DNA of 64,000 nucleotides from CBDDLD01 sp965230605 (GTDB lineage: Bacteria; Bacteroidota; Bacteroidia; Flavobacteriales; Flavobacteriaceae), in assembly GCA_965230605.1 (NCBI GenBank), contig CBDDLD010000004.1, forward strand, positions 1,550,001 through 1,614,000, given 5' to 3'. Of this stretch, positions 25,757-32,807 are shown piece by piece. The notes under the pieces were generated by a model that saw only the letters and a list, made by a program, of their open reading frames with translations, did not search any database and was not told where the DNA came from. The translations under genes were made by a program, and so were the position numbers. Each line of letters starts with the position of its first letter. The first letter of the stretch is position 1.

Positions 25757-26341
25757 ATGAAACAAGAACTTATCACAGACGCTGTTTTAGTAAGCAACTA
25801 CATCAGAGGAGACGAAAATGCCTTGTCTATTTTAATCTATAGACACAAACAAAAAATTTACAGTTTTATTTATTCTAAAGTATTTGATAGAGATATCACT
25901 GAAGATATTTTCCAAGATACCTTTATTAAGGTTATTAAAACCTTAAAGCTGGGAAAGTATAACGAAGAAGGAAAGTTTTTACCTTGGGTGATGCGTATTG
26001 CTCATAATTTAGTTATAGATCATTTCAGAAGGAATAGCAGAATGCCAAAATTTGATAACGCTGGGGAGTTTAGTATTTTTTCTGTTTTAAGTGACTCTTC
26101 TTTAAATGCTGAGAAGAAAATTATAAAATCTCAGGTAGAATCTGATGTAAGACGTATTATTGAAGAGTTACCAGAGGACCAAAAGCAAGTGTTGTTGATG
26201 CGTATGTATCAGGATATGAGCTTTAAAGAAATATCGGAACGTACTGGGGTAAGTATTAATACAGCGCTGGGTAGAATGCGTTACGCATTAATTAATTTAC
26301 GTAAGGTTATAGATCAAAATAATATAGTTTTAACCAACTAA
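25757..26341 (+). CDS. ECF-type RNA polymerase sigma factor
   Basis: This 194-residue sigma-70 family factor has region 2 at about residues 22-95, with DITEDIFQDTFIKVIKTL (region 2.2) and WVMRIAHNLVIDHFRRN (regions 2.3-2.4), and region 4 at about 130-185, with LPEDQKQVLLMRMYQDMSFKEI and the helix-turn-helix ISINTALGRMRYAL. Regions 1 and 3 are missing, as in ECF factors. No anti-sigma gene of the usual membrane type follows. Instead a 47-residue conserved ORF lies 61 bp downstream. The long structured leader suggests post-transcriptional control. Confidence 0.9.
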   Translation: MKQELITDAVLVSNYIRGDENALSILIYRHKQKIYSFIYSKVFDRDITEDIFQDTFIKVIKTLKLGKYNEEGKFLPWVMRIAHNLVIDHFRRNSRMPKFDNAGEFSIFSVLSDSSLNAEKKIIKSQVESDVRRIIEELPEDQKQVLLMRMYQDMSFKEISERTGVSINTALGRMRYALINLRKVIDQNNIVLTN

Positions 26342-26402
26342 TACAATAAAGTTAGTTTTGCCACGTTTTGTGTATAATATTAACGCTCAACCAAGTTGTA
26401 AT

Positions 26403-26546
26403 ATGGCAAAACTTTACTCTGAATGCCCCCAAAAGAAAGATAACCTAAACCCTAAAGAAGAGACCATTGATTTTCTTCTTAATTATTCTAAGGCTTTAAG
26501 TGTTATAAATAGTAATAAATTGAAGTTTGAAGCACTTCTAAATTAA
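26403..26546 (+). CDS. small conserved ORF after sigma factor
   Basis: From ATG 26403 this encodes 47 residues: MAKLYSECP, a Lys/Pro/Asn linker, then an amphipathic helix around ETIDFLLNYSKALSVI and a final KLKFEALLN. The frame is open from 26358, but the extra N-terminal residues look unlike coding sequence, and the downstream start gives the form I recall in other Flavobacteriia, where it also follows the sigma gene. It is cytoplasmic with no known domain. It could be an anti-sigma peptide or adaptor; this is inferred only from position. Confidence 0.65.
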   Translation: MAKLYSECPQKKDNLNPKEETIDFLLNYSKALSVINSNKLKFEALLN

Positions 26547-26552
26547 TTTAAT

Positions 26553-26586
26553 AAGGACTCTAACATAACGTTAGGGTCTTTTTTTT
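26553..26586 (+). terminator. terminator after sigma operon
   Basis: The stem AAGGACTCTAAC / GTTAGGGTCTTT (with G-T pairs) is followed by a run of T. It overlaps the 3' end of the convergent nth gene. Confidence 0.7.
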
Positions 26587-27230
26587 AAACGATAGTCTTT
26601 GATGACTGATGCTCGGCCAATAGTTTTAGTGATAATATCTTTTTCTAAGTCCCAGCCACGAGCAGGAGAATATTCTCTTCCGTACCATATAATTTGAAGA
26701 TGAAGGTCGTTCCATAACTCTTTTGGGAAGAGACGTTTAGCATCCTTTTCAGTTTGCACTACATTTTTACCATTACTCAAGTTCCAACGATACATTAAAC
26801 GATGTATATGTGTATCCACAGGAAAAGCAGGAATGCCAAAAGCCTGCGATAATACCACAGCGGCTGTTTTATGACCCACAGCAGGCAAAGCTTCAAGTGC
26901 TTCATACGTTTGAGGCACTTGTCCATCATGTTCATCAATTAAGATTTTTGATAGCCCATATATGCCCTTACTTTTCATAGGAGACAGTCCTACAGGCTTA
27001 ATAATTTCCCTAATTTCCTCCACACTCAGTTTGATCATATCATATGGATTATCAGCTCTCTCAAACAATAAAGGCGTAATCTGATTTACTCTCACATCAG
27101 TACTTTGCGCAGACATTAGTACAGCGATGAGTAGGGTGTATGGGTCTTTATGATCTAGCGGGACAGGTATTTCAGGGTAAAGTTCATTTAACGTATTTAT
27201 AACAAAGTTTACCTTTTCTTGTTTAGTCAT
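26571..27230 (-). CDS. nth: endonuclease III-like glycosylase, no Fe-S cluster
   Basis: This 219-residue HhH-GPD DNA glycosylase/AP lyase removes oxidised pyrimidines in base excision repair. It has the helix-hairpin-helix ALPAVGHKTAAVVLSQAFG (about 113-131), whose Lys matches the catalytic lysine of E. coli Nth, and the catalytic Asp in PVDTHIHRL. Unusually there is no cysteine anywhere in the protein. The C-terminal segment that normally holds four Cys ligands of the 4Fe-4S cluster reads GREYSPARGWDLEKD and then IITKTIGR. The enzyme therefore cannot hold that cluster. It is divergent from bcp. Confidence 0.88.
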   Translation of the reverse strand: MTKQEKVNFVINTLNELYPEIPVPLDHKDPYTLLIAVLMSAQSTDVRVNQITPLLFERADNPYDMIKLSVEEIREIIKPVGLSPMKSKGIYGLSKILIDEHDGQVPQTYEALEALPAVGHKTAAVVLSQAFGIPAFPVDTHIHRLMYRWNLSNGKNVVQTEKDAKRLFPKELWNDLHLQIIWYGREYSPARGWDLEKDIITKTIGRASVIKDYRLKKRP

Positions 27231-27237
27231 TCATTCG

Positions 27238-27245
27238 TATTTTTG
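27238..27245 (+). promoter_or_regulatory. bcp -7 box
   Basis: TATTTTTG matches TAnnTTTG 21 bp upstream of the ATG at 27267, supporting that start over the open-frame limit at 27219. Confidence 0.5.
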
Positions 27246-27252
27246 CACTTCA

Positions 27253-27260
27253 CAAATTTA
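27253..27260 (-). promoter_or_regulatory. nth -7 box
   Basis: The minus strand reads TAAATTTG, a full TAnnTTTG match, 7 bp from the opposing bcp -7 box, inside a gap of 36 bp between the two start codons. Confidence 0.4.
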
Positions 27261-27266
27261 AGGAAT

Positions 27267-27725
27267 ATGACACACTTAAAAGCAGGGGATAAAGCACCGG
27301 ATTTTACAGCTTTAGACCAAGACGGAAACACAATTACTCTAAACGATTATGTTGGAAAAAAACTAGTTGTATTTTTTTATCCGGCAGCCAATACACCTAC
27401 ATGTACTGTGGAAGCTTGTAATCTAAATGATCATTATAAATCATTACAGGATGCAGGTTATGAAATACTTGGAGTTAGTGCAGATACAGCAAGAAAACAA
27501 ACAAATTTCAAAAACAAGTTTGGTTTTAAATACCCTCTTTTAGCTGATGTTGATAAAGAAGTTATCAATGCTTTTGGTGTATGGGGACCTAAAAAGTTTA
27601 TGGGTAGAGAATTTGATGGGATTCACCGTCTTACCTTTGTGATCGATGAAAATGGCAATATAGAACGTGTTATAGATAAGGTAAAGGCAAAGATTCATGC
27701 CGCACAAATCTTAGATAACATATAA
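27267..27725 (+). CDS. bcp: thioredoxin-dependent thiol peroxidase
   Basis: This 152-residue peroxiredoxin of the BCP/PrxQ group reduces hydroperoxides with electrons from thioredoxin. The peroxidatic Cys is in TPTCTVEAC, and the resolving Cys lies five residues later, the atypical 2-Cys arrangement of this group. Other blocks are KAPDFTALDQDG, FYPAANTPTC, GVSADTARKQTNF and FVIDENGNI. I chose the ATG at 27267 because an AGGAAT element precedes it and a -7 box (27238-27245) lies upstream; the frame itself is open from 27219. Confidence 0.93.
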   Translation: MTHLKAGDKAPDFTALDQDGNTITLNDYVGKKLVVFFYPAANTPTCTVEACNLNDHYKSLQDAGYEILGVSADTARKQTNFKNKFGFKYPLLADVDKEVINAFGVWGPKKFMGREFDGIHRLTFVIDENGNIERVIDKVKAKIHAAQILDNI

Positions 27726-27730
27726 ACACA

Positions 27731-27758
27731 AAAAAAGCGACTTAAAGTCGCTTTTTTT
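27731..27758. terminator. bidirectional terminator
   Basis: The hairpin AAGCGACTT/AAGTCGCTT is flanked by an A run on the left and a T run on the right. It serves bcp and the convergent gene that stops at 27757. Confidence 0.9.
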
Positions 27759-29208
27759 ATTTATGAAATACTTCTTCGGATTCACATCCAAAGAGACTCT
27801 TTTCTTTTATTAGCTTAGAGACACCTTCTGGCAACATAGTCTCCCAACCATCTTCGCCATCAGCAATCATTTTTAATACTGTTCTGGAGAAAATAGATAA
27901 AATGGATTTATCGTAATCTGTAATATCTACCACTTTTCCATTGTACTTGAAGAACTTATAGAGTTCTTTCATACGTGGGTGCACCTTAAGGTTATCACTC
28001 GTTGTCAAGCTCCCATCTTCATTTTGCATTGGGTAGAGGTATACTCTAAGATCTTTAAAAAATAATTTACCGAAAGCTTCAAGAATTCCTCCACTTAAAT
28101 GGCGGTAATATTTCTCATCAAAAATATCGACAAGATTATTAACCCCCATAGATAATCCCATTCTGTTTTTAGTGTATTGCGAGAAGTATTCAACAAGTTT
28201 ATAGTATTCCTGGAAGTTAGATATAAGAACCGTTTGTCCTAGCGAGCATAGTAATTTAGCTCTATCCATAAAATCTTGTTCATCAATCTCACCTTCAGCC
28301 CTTAAGTTAGATAGGGTGATTTCAAAAACAACCTGAGTTTTTTCAGTATCTACCTTATTTTCTTTTATGAACATTTCATAGGACTTCTGAAACATGTCCA
28401 TATTCACCTTGGTTACAGGTCTAAAACTCCCTCTTAGTGCTAAAATATTCTTTTTATAGAGTACCCTTGCCGGTAATACGTTGTTTCCATCTGGAGCAAA
28501 CATTACGGCATCAGTCATATTATTTTTAACGAGCTGTAAACTCATTAGTCGGTTATCTACATCTTCGAATACTGGACCAGAGAAGTTTATAGTGTCGATT
28601 TCTAATTGATCCTTATCTAAGTGATCATAGAGGTAACGCAACAACTTTCTAGGCATATTGTATTTATAGAAAGCTCCATAGATAAGGTTAGTTCCTAATT
28701 TTCCTAGGGTTTCTTGTTGAAGACGAGCATCATTTTCTTTAAAACGTATATGAAGTACAATCTCATTATAATCGCCATCTGGAGTCACCTGAAATTTAAT
28801 ACCTACCCAACCGTGACCTTTATATTTTTTAGCAAAATCTATCGTAGCTACAGTATTGGCATAGCTGAAGAAAATTTTATTAGGATGTTTTTCCCTGCTG
28901 ATACGCTCTTCAATAAGGCCTATCTCATGATTCAACATTTTTCTTAGCCTTGCCTCAGTCACATAGCGCTTATCATCTTCAATGCCATAAATAGCGTCAC
29001 TAAAGTCTTTATCATACGCCGACATGGTTTTCGCAATCGTTCCCGATGCGCCTCCGGCTCTAAAAAATTGACGAACAGTTTCCTGTCCAGCACCAATTTC
29101 AGCAAAAGTACCATAAATGTCAGCGTTCAGATTTATACGTAAGGCTTTATCTTTTAGAGAAGGAATATTTTCAAACTCTTTATCGCCCTTATACGTAATT
29201 TCAGTCAT
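27757..29208 (-). CDS. conserved 483-residue protein of unknown function
   Basis: This 483-residue soluble protein has no signal peptide or membrane segment. Distinct blocks are FAEIGAGQETVRQFFRAGGASGTIAKTMSAYD (about 36-67, written here only to mark its Gly-rich nature), KIFFSYANTVATIDFAKK, LALRGSFRPVT, VVFEITLSNLRAEGEIDEQDF, and a C-terminal KVVDITDYDKSI. It is strongly conserved in Flavobacteriia by recall and is often labelled nicotinate-nucleotide adenylyltransferase or TonB-dependent receptor, but it has neither an HxGH motif nor a beta-barrel. I assign no function. It stands alone between a terminator and its own -7 box. Confidence 0.85.
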   Translation of the reverse strand: MTEITYKGDKEFENIPSLKDKALRINLNADIYGTFAEIGAGQETVRQFFRAGGASGTIAKTMSAYDKDFSDAIYGIEDDKRYVTEARLRKMLNHEIGLIEERISREKHPNKIFFSYANTVATIDFAKKYKGHGWVGIKFQVTPDGDYNEIVLHIRFKENDARLQQETLGKLGTNLIYGAFYKYNMPRKLLRYLYDHLDKDQLEIDTINFSGPVFEDVDNRLMSLQLVKNNMTDAVMFAPDGNNVLPARVLYKKNILALRGSFRPVTKVNMDMFQKSYEMFIKENKVDTEKTQVVFEITLSNLRAEGEIDEQDFMDRAKLLCSLGQTVLISNFQEYYKLVEYFSQYTKNRMGLSMGVNNLVDIFDEKYYRHLSGGILEAFGKLFFKDLRVYLYPMQNEDGSLTTSDNLKVHPRMKELYKFFKYNGKVVDITDYDKSILSIFSRTVLKMIADGEDGWETMLPEGVSKLIKEKSLFGCESEEVFHK

Positions 29209-29233
29209 AAAAATCTGGGTTTTCGTATAAATA

Positions 29234-29241
29234 CAAAGGTA
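29234..29241 (-). promoter_or_regulatory. -7 box of conserved unknown gene
   Basis: The minus strand reads TACCTTTG, a full TAnnTTTG match, 25 bp upstream of the ATG at 29208. Confidence 0.45.
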
Positions 29242-29272
29242 TCAATTTACAAGACAAACAAAAAAATAAACT

Positions 29273-29280
29273 TATTTTTG
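29273..29280 (+). promoter_or_regulatory. -7 box of MBL hydrolase gene
   Basis: TATTTTTG matches TAnnTTTG, 18 bp upstream of the TTG start at 29299. It places that unusual start just inside the transcript. Confidence 0.45.
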
Positions 29281-29298
29281 TAACAAATATTAACACTA

Positions 29299-30060
29299 TT
29301 GAAAGTTACGTTTTTGGGTACTGGTACTTCGCAAGGTATACCTGTTATTGGTAGTACACATCCGGTATGTTTAAGTGATAATCCAAAAGATAAGCGCCTG
29401 AGAGTTTCTGTACTTATAGAGTGGGATGATAATGTATATGTCATTGATTGTGGCCCTGATTTCAGACAACAGATGCTGACTTCAAAGTGTGAAAGGCTTG
29501 ACGGAATAATATTTACTCATGAACATGCTGATCATACTGCAGGATTGGATGATATTCGACCTTTTTTCTTTAGGCAAGGTGATATAGATGTTTATGGGCA
29601 TGAACGTGTACTAGATGCACTTAGAAAACGCTTCGACTATATTTTTGAAAATGAAAACAAATATCCAGGTGCTCCTAGTGTCACCCAACATATCATTAGT
29701 AACACCACTTTCACACTTGACAATATGGAAGTGACTCCTGTAAATGGCATGCATAATAAAGTACAGGTCTTTGGGTATAGATTTAGAAACTTTGCCTATT
29801 TAACGGATATGAAGACAGTAAGCGATTCTGAGCGTCAGAAACTTAAAAATCTCGATGTTTTAGTAATCAATGCATTACGAGAAGAACCACATGCGTCTCA
29901 TTTCAACCTTGAAGAAGCCTTGGATTTTATTGAAGACATTCAGCCAAAATTGGCATATCTCACACATATCAGTCATTTATTAGGGTTTCATGACGAGGTG
30001 CAACAACGCTTACCAAAAAACGTTTATTTAGCATACGATAACTTACAAATTACATTATAG
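29299..30060 (+). CDS. MBL-fold metal-dependent hydrolase
   Basis: This 253-residue metallo-beta-lactamase-fold protein resembles the PhnP/PqqB group. It begins MKVTFLGTGTSQGIPVIGS, has the di-metal motif THEHADHTAGLDD (about 73-85), a later metal His in GMHNKVQVFG, a metal Asp in AYLTDMKTVSD, and a final His in LTHISHLLGFHDE. Such enzymes often cleave cyclic phosphodiesters, but the substrate is unknown. The start codon is TTG at 29299, and a -7 box at 29273-29280 fits it. The next gene begins 2 bp after its stop. Confidence 0.88.
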   Translation: MKVTFLGTGTSQGIPVIGSTHPVCLSDNPKDKRLRVSVLIEWDDNVYVIDCGPDFRQQMLTSKCERLDGIIFTHEHADHTAGLDDIRPFFFRQGDIDVYGHERVLDALRKRFDYIFENENKYPGAPSVTQHIISNTTFTLDNMEVTPVNGMHNKVQVFGYRFRNFAYLTDMKTVSDSERQKLKNLDVLVINALREEPHASHFNLEEALDFIEDIQPKLAYLTHISHLLGFHDEVQQRLPKNVYLAYDNLQITL

Positions 30061-30062
30061 CC

Positions 30063-30572
30063 ATGAAGAGCAGAATTTTTATGTACTTATTTATTTTTTC
30101 GGTCCTACTGATTATTTTTCAATATGTAAACTCGAAAAACATCTTAGATGATTATGAGAAAAAGATAACATCCTATGAAAATAAGGAAACGAAATATCAG
30201 GACTCAATAAATAAATTTCGTGAAGAGAATTTTGAATTAAACTACTTCAATATTCATAATAATGATGATGCTTTGGGTTATTTTGAGCGTGATGGCTACA
30301 ACACCGATGATTTAATCCCTGTAATTATGGATGAGTTATATAAGATGAATGAGTATGATGGTGATGATCATCCTATTGTTCCTTTTGCATCAATGACAGA
30401 TTCGAAGATATTAATTAACAAGATCAGGATACTAAATCACAAATGGATTGTTGCTAACTTCACTGATGGCAAACATTGGGGCGAGATATTTTTGAATTAT
30501 GAGATTGACGAAAACAATAATCTTAAGTACTTGCTAACTGATTATTTTCTATATCCACCGAATGCGTATTAA
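30063..30572 (+). CDS. membrane-anchored hypothetical protein
   Basis: This 169-residue protein has one N-terminal membrane helix (about 6-22), a short coiled-coil region (about 28-58) and a C-terminal domain with NHKWIVANFTDGKHWGEIFL (about 123-142) and final YFLYPPNAY. It begins 2 bp after the MBL hydrolase stop, so the two are cotranscribed. Its last 4 bp overlap the esterase gene on the other strand. Homologues seem limited to Bacteroidota; the function is not known. Confidence 0.75.
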   Translation: MKSRIFMYLFIFSVLLIIFQYVNSKNILDDYEKKITSYENKETKYQDSINKFREENFELNYFNIHNNDDALGYFERDGYNTDDLIPVIMDELYKMNEYDGDDHPIVPFASMTDSKILINKIRILNHKWIVANFTDGKHWGEIFLNYEIDENNNLKYLLTDYFLYPPNAY

Positions 30573-31216
30573 ATACGTTCGGCCAACCAATCTTTAAACT
30601 CGAAGAAATTTTGGGGTGCTACACCATGCCCAACCGGGAACTCTGAATATTTATAGTTAAGCTCAAGTGCATCTAGAAATGGTGGTGTTTGTCTGGCCCA
30701 CTCAACAGGAATAACCTGATCTACACTTCCATGTGAGCAGTAAAAACTGAGATGCTTCAAATCGTCAGGGTTAATCTGATCAGGAAGAATATCCTTATTG
30801 ATATAACCGCTGAGCGCAACAACTTGCTTTACTTTTTCAGGATAGGTAAGGGCAACGGCATAACTAAGAATTGATCCTTGACTAAACCCAAGTAAAGTAA
30901 CATTATCGGAATTAACAGGATACATTTTACAAGCTTCATCTATACATTCGGCTATTAAATCCCTTGAGGCTTTGCCCTGTTCATTGTCATTCCATTTTCC
31001 TTGTTCTGCATCAAAATTGATGGCATACCAGGCATGACCATAAGGTTGGAGTCGGTAAGGTGCTTGTAGTGAAATAATAAAAAACTCCTCTGGTAACTCA
31101 GAAGCAAAAGAAAATAGGTCATTTTCATCACTTCCATAACCATGGCACATAATCAATAAAGGCGCATTGCTTTCTAATGTTGAAGGACGTTTTAAGTAGC
31201 TTAGTTTGAGACTCAT
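30569..31216 (-). CDS. alpha/beta-hydrolase, carboxylesterase family
   Basis: This 215-residue enzyme belongs to the phospholipase/carboxylesterase family (PF02230 type). The oxyanion region is MCHGYGSDENDL, the nucleophile is in LLGFSQGSILSY (about residues 110-121), the acid in HGSVDQVIPVEWAR and the catalytic His in PVGHGVAPQNF. It probably hydrolyses acyl esters of small molecules in the cytoplasm. It is the last gene of the operon that begins with the BatA-like protein, with 2 bp between it and the preceding membrane-protein gene. Confidence 0.88.
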   Translation of the reverse strand: MSLKLSYLKRPSTLESNAPLLIMCHGYGSDENDLFSFASELPEEFFIISLQAPYRLQPYGHAWYAINFDAEQGKWNDNEQGKASRDLIAECIDEACKMYPVNSDNVTLLGFSQGSILSYAVALTYPEKVKQVVALSGYINKDILPDQINPDDLKHLSFYCSHGSVDQVIPVEWARQTPPFLDALELNYKYSEFPVGHGVAPQNFFEFKDWLAERI

Positions 31217-31218
31217 AT

Positions 31219-31554
31219 TTATTGCCCCATACTTTTAAAAAGTTTCTGAAAAAGGCCACCTAATAGAGGCACTTCGTTTAACTTTCCTGATAACGCCCCT
31301 ATAATGCCATAAATGAATAATGCAAAGAAAAATACCCAGAAAGGTATAGATATCATAAAGGAATCAAAAGGGGTAATGAAAAAATAGGCGATAAGCATAT
31401 AAGTTAACCATAGACCTAATGCTTGCCTAACATGAAAAGCTGTAAACGGATTACGTTTCTCTTGATTCATAAAAAAAGCAACTAGAGTACCAATTAATGT
31501 TAGATAAGCTATAAACGCATAGGATTTGCCTTCTTGTATTATATCCTCGTTCAT
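31219..31554 (-). CDS. small integral membrane protein, DUF4870-like
   Basis: This 111-residue protein has three membrane helices (about 12-28, 45-60 and 68-88), with FTAFHVRQALGLWL between the first two, a block typical of the DUF4870 or 'import component' group. A loop EVPLLGGLFQKLFK closes the protein. Its start overlaps the stop of the dihydroorotase-like gene by 4 bp (ATGA), so translation is probably coupled. The function is unknown. Confidence 0.75.
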   Translation of the reverse strand: MNEDIIQEGKSYAFIAYLTLIGTLVAFFMNQEKRNPFTAFHVRQALGLWLTYMLIAYFFITPFDSFMISIPFWVFFFALFIYGIIGALSGKLNEVPLLGGLFQKLFKSMGQ

Positions 31555-32807
31555 GTGTTTAGGTGTATTTTGTTATTAGCTATGATACCGTAAGCTTTCC
31601 CTTTTAAATTTTTATTCAGAAATGCACTATTCTTTGATTTAGAAAGGATGTGACTCTCATTAAACTCATATTGCTCGTCTGGATTAAAGAGGCTTAAATC
31701 TGCCTTATTGCCTATGGCTATAGGTAATGCTGTGATTCCAAACCTAGGTTTTCCGTTTACTAGTATGCTTATGGCTTTCTTAGTAGTGAATATTGAGTTA
31801 AGTGTTCCAAAAGAGGATTCTAGACCTGTAGTCCCGTACATAGCATGGTCAAACTCTACTTTTTTATGCTCTATATCAATAGGGTTGTGATCAGAAGTTA
31901 CCATGTCTATGGTTCCATCCTTCAAGCCTTCAATTAAGGCTTCTACATCAGAAGCTGTTCTTAGAGGAGGTAGCACTTTGTAATTAGTATCAAACCCTTC
32001 AATAGCATTATCTTCTATGTATAAGTTATGTATTGCAACACTACAACTCACATCCAATTTCTTTGCTTTTGCCGCTCTTATAAGTTCTACAGATTTTGCA
32101 GTAGAAATTGTTGGGATATGCAATTTCCCTTCAGTATAATCTAAAATGAACAAATCTCTGGCGACACGCAACTCCTCAGCTAAAGCCGGATTACCTTTAA
32201 GTCCAATTTTAGTACTTGTAATATGCTCATTCATAACTCCTGCGCCAGTAATTTGATCATCTTGAGGGAAAGCACAAACTAAACCTCCAAACGTACCTGC
32301 ATATTGCAAAGCTATTTTCATTAAGTTGGGATTGGCTATACTCTTTTGATAATCGTAAAATGCAACTGCTCCAGCATTTTTCATATCAAACAATTCTGCC
32401 AGATCTATACCTTCGCTTCCTCTTGTTAAAGCACCGTATGGGTGCAATGTTGTGGCAGAGGTATTTGATCTAGACAACATAAACGCGACATCAGCGCTAG
32501 AATCTATAATGGGGTTAGTATTCGCATTTACCACAACATTGGTGTATCCTGAAGATGCTGCAGTCTTTAAACCGTTACTTATCGTTTCACGTTCCTCATA
32601 GCCTGGCTCACCGAACGACACACTGCTGTCAAACCAACCCTGAGATACATGCAAGTTATCCAAGCGTATCTCTTTGTAGTTTTCAGAATTTGTAATGCGT
32701 TTAGAAATTTTGGTAATGGTACCGTTCTCTATTAAAATGTCAACGGATTGATTATGAAAATCACTTTTAGAATCAACGATAGTTGCAGATTTTATGAGTG
32801 CATTCAT
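31551..32807 (-). CDS. dihydroorotase-like protein lacking metal ligands
   Basis: This 418-residue amidohydrolase-superfamily protein is a close relative of class I dihydroorotase in overall layout: IENGTITKIS, an EPGYEERETI segment, NTNPIIDSS, LHIPTISTAKSVELIRAAK, and TSDHNPIDIEHKK. However, the DxHxHLREPG motif that supplies two metal histidines reads DSSVSFGEPG, and the LHxxHxST motif reads LHIPTIST. It is therefore probably not an active dihydroorotase but a pseudoenzyme, like the inactive PyrC' subunits that scaffold aspartate carbamoyltransferase in some bacteria. It lies between a BatA-like gene and a membrane-protein gene, overlapping both by 4 bp. Confidence 0.85.
   Translation of the reverse strand: MNALIKSATIVDSKSDFHNQSVDILIENGTITKISKRITNSENYKEIRLDNLHVSQGWFDSSVSFGEPGYEERETISNGLKTAASSGYTNVVVNANTNPIIDSSADVAFMLSRSNTSATTLHPYGALTRGSEGIDLAELFDMKNAGAVAFYDYQKSIANPNLMKIALQYAGTFGGLVCAFPQDDQITGAGVMNEHITSTKIGLKGNPALAEELRVARDLFILDYTEGKLHIPTISTAKSVELIRAAKAKKLDVSCSVAIHNLYIEDNAIEGFDTNYKVLPPLRTASDVEALIEGLKDGTIDMVTSDHNPIDIEHKKVEFDHAMYGTTGLESSFGTLNSIFTTKKAISILVNGKPRFGITALPIAIGNKADLSLFNPDEQYEFNESHILSKSKNSAFLNKNLKGKAYGIIANNKIHLNT

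Noticed and set aside
27757..29208. Nicotinate-nucleotide adenylyltransferase or TonB-dependent receptor identity
   Set aside because: There is no HxGH nucleotidyltransferase motif, no signal peptide and no beta-barrel pattern.
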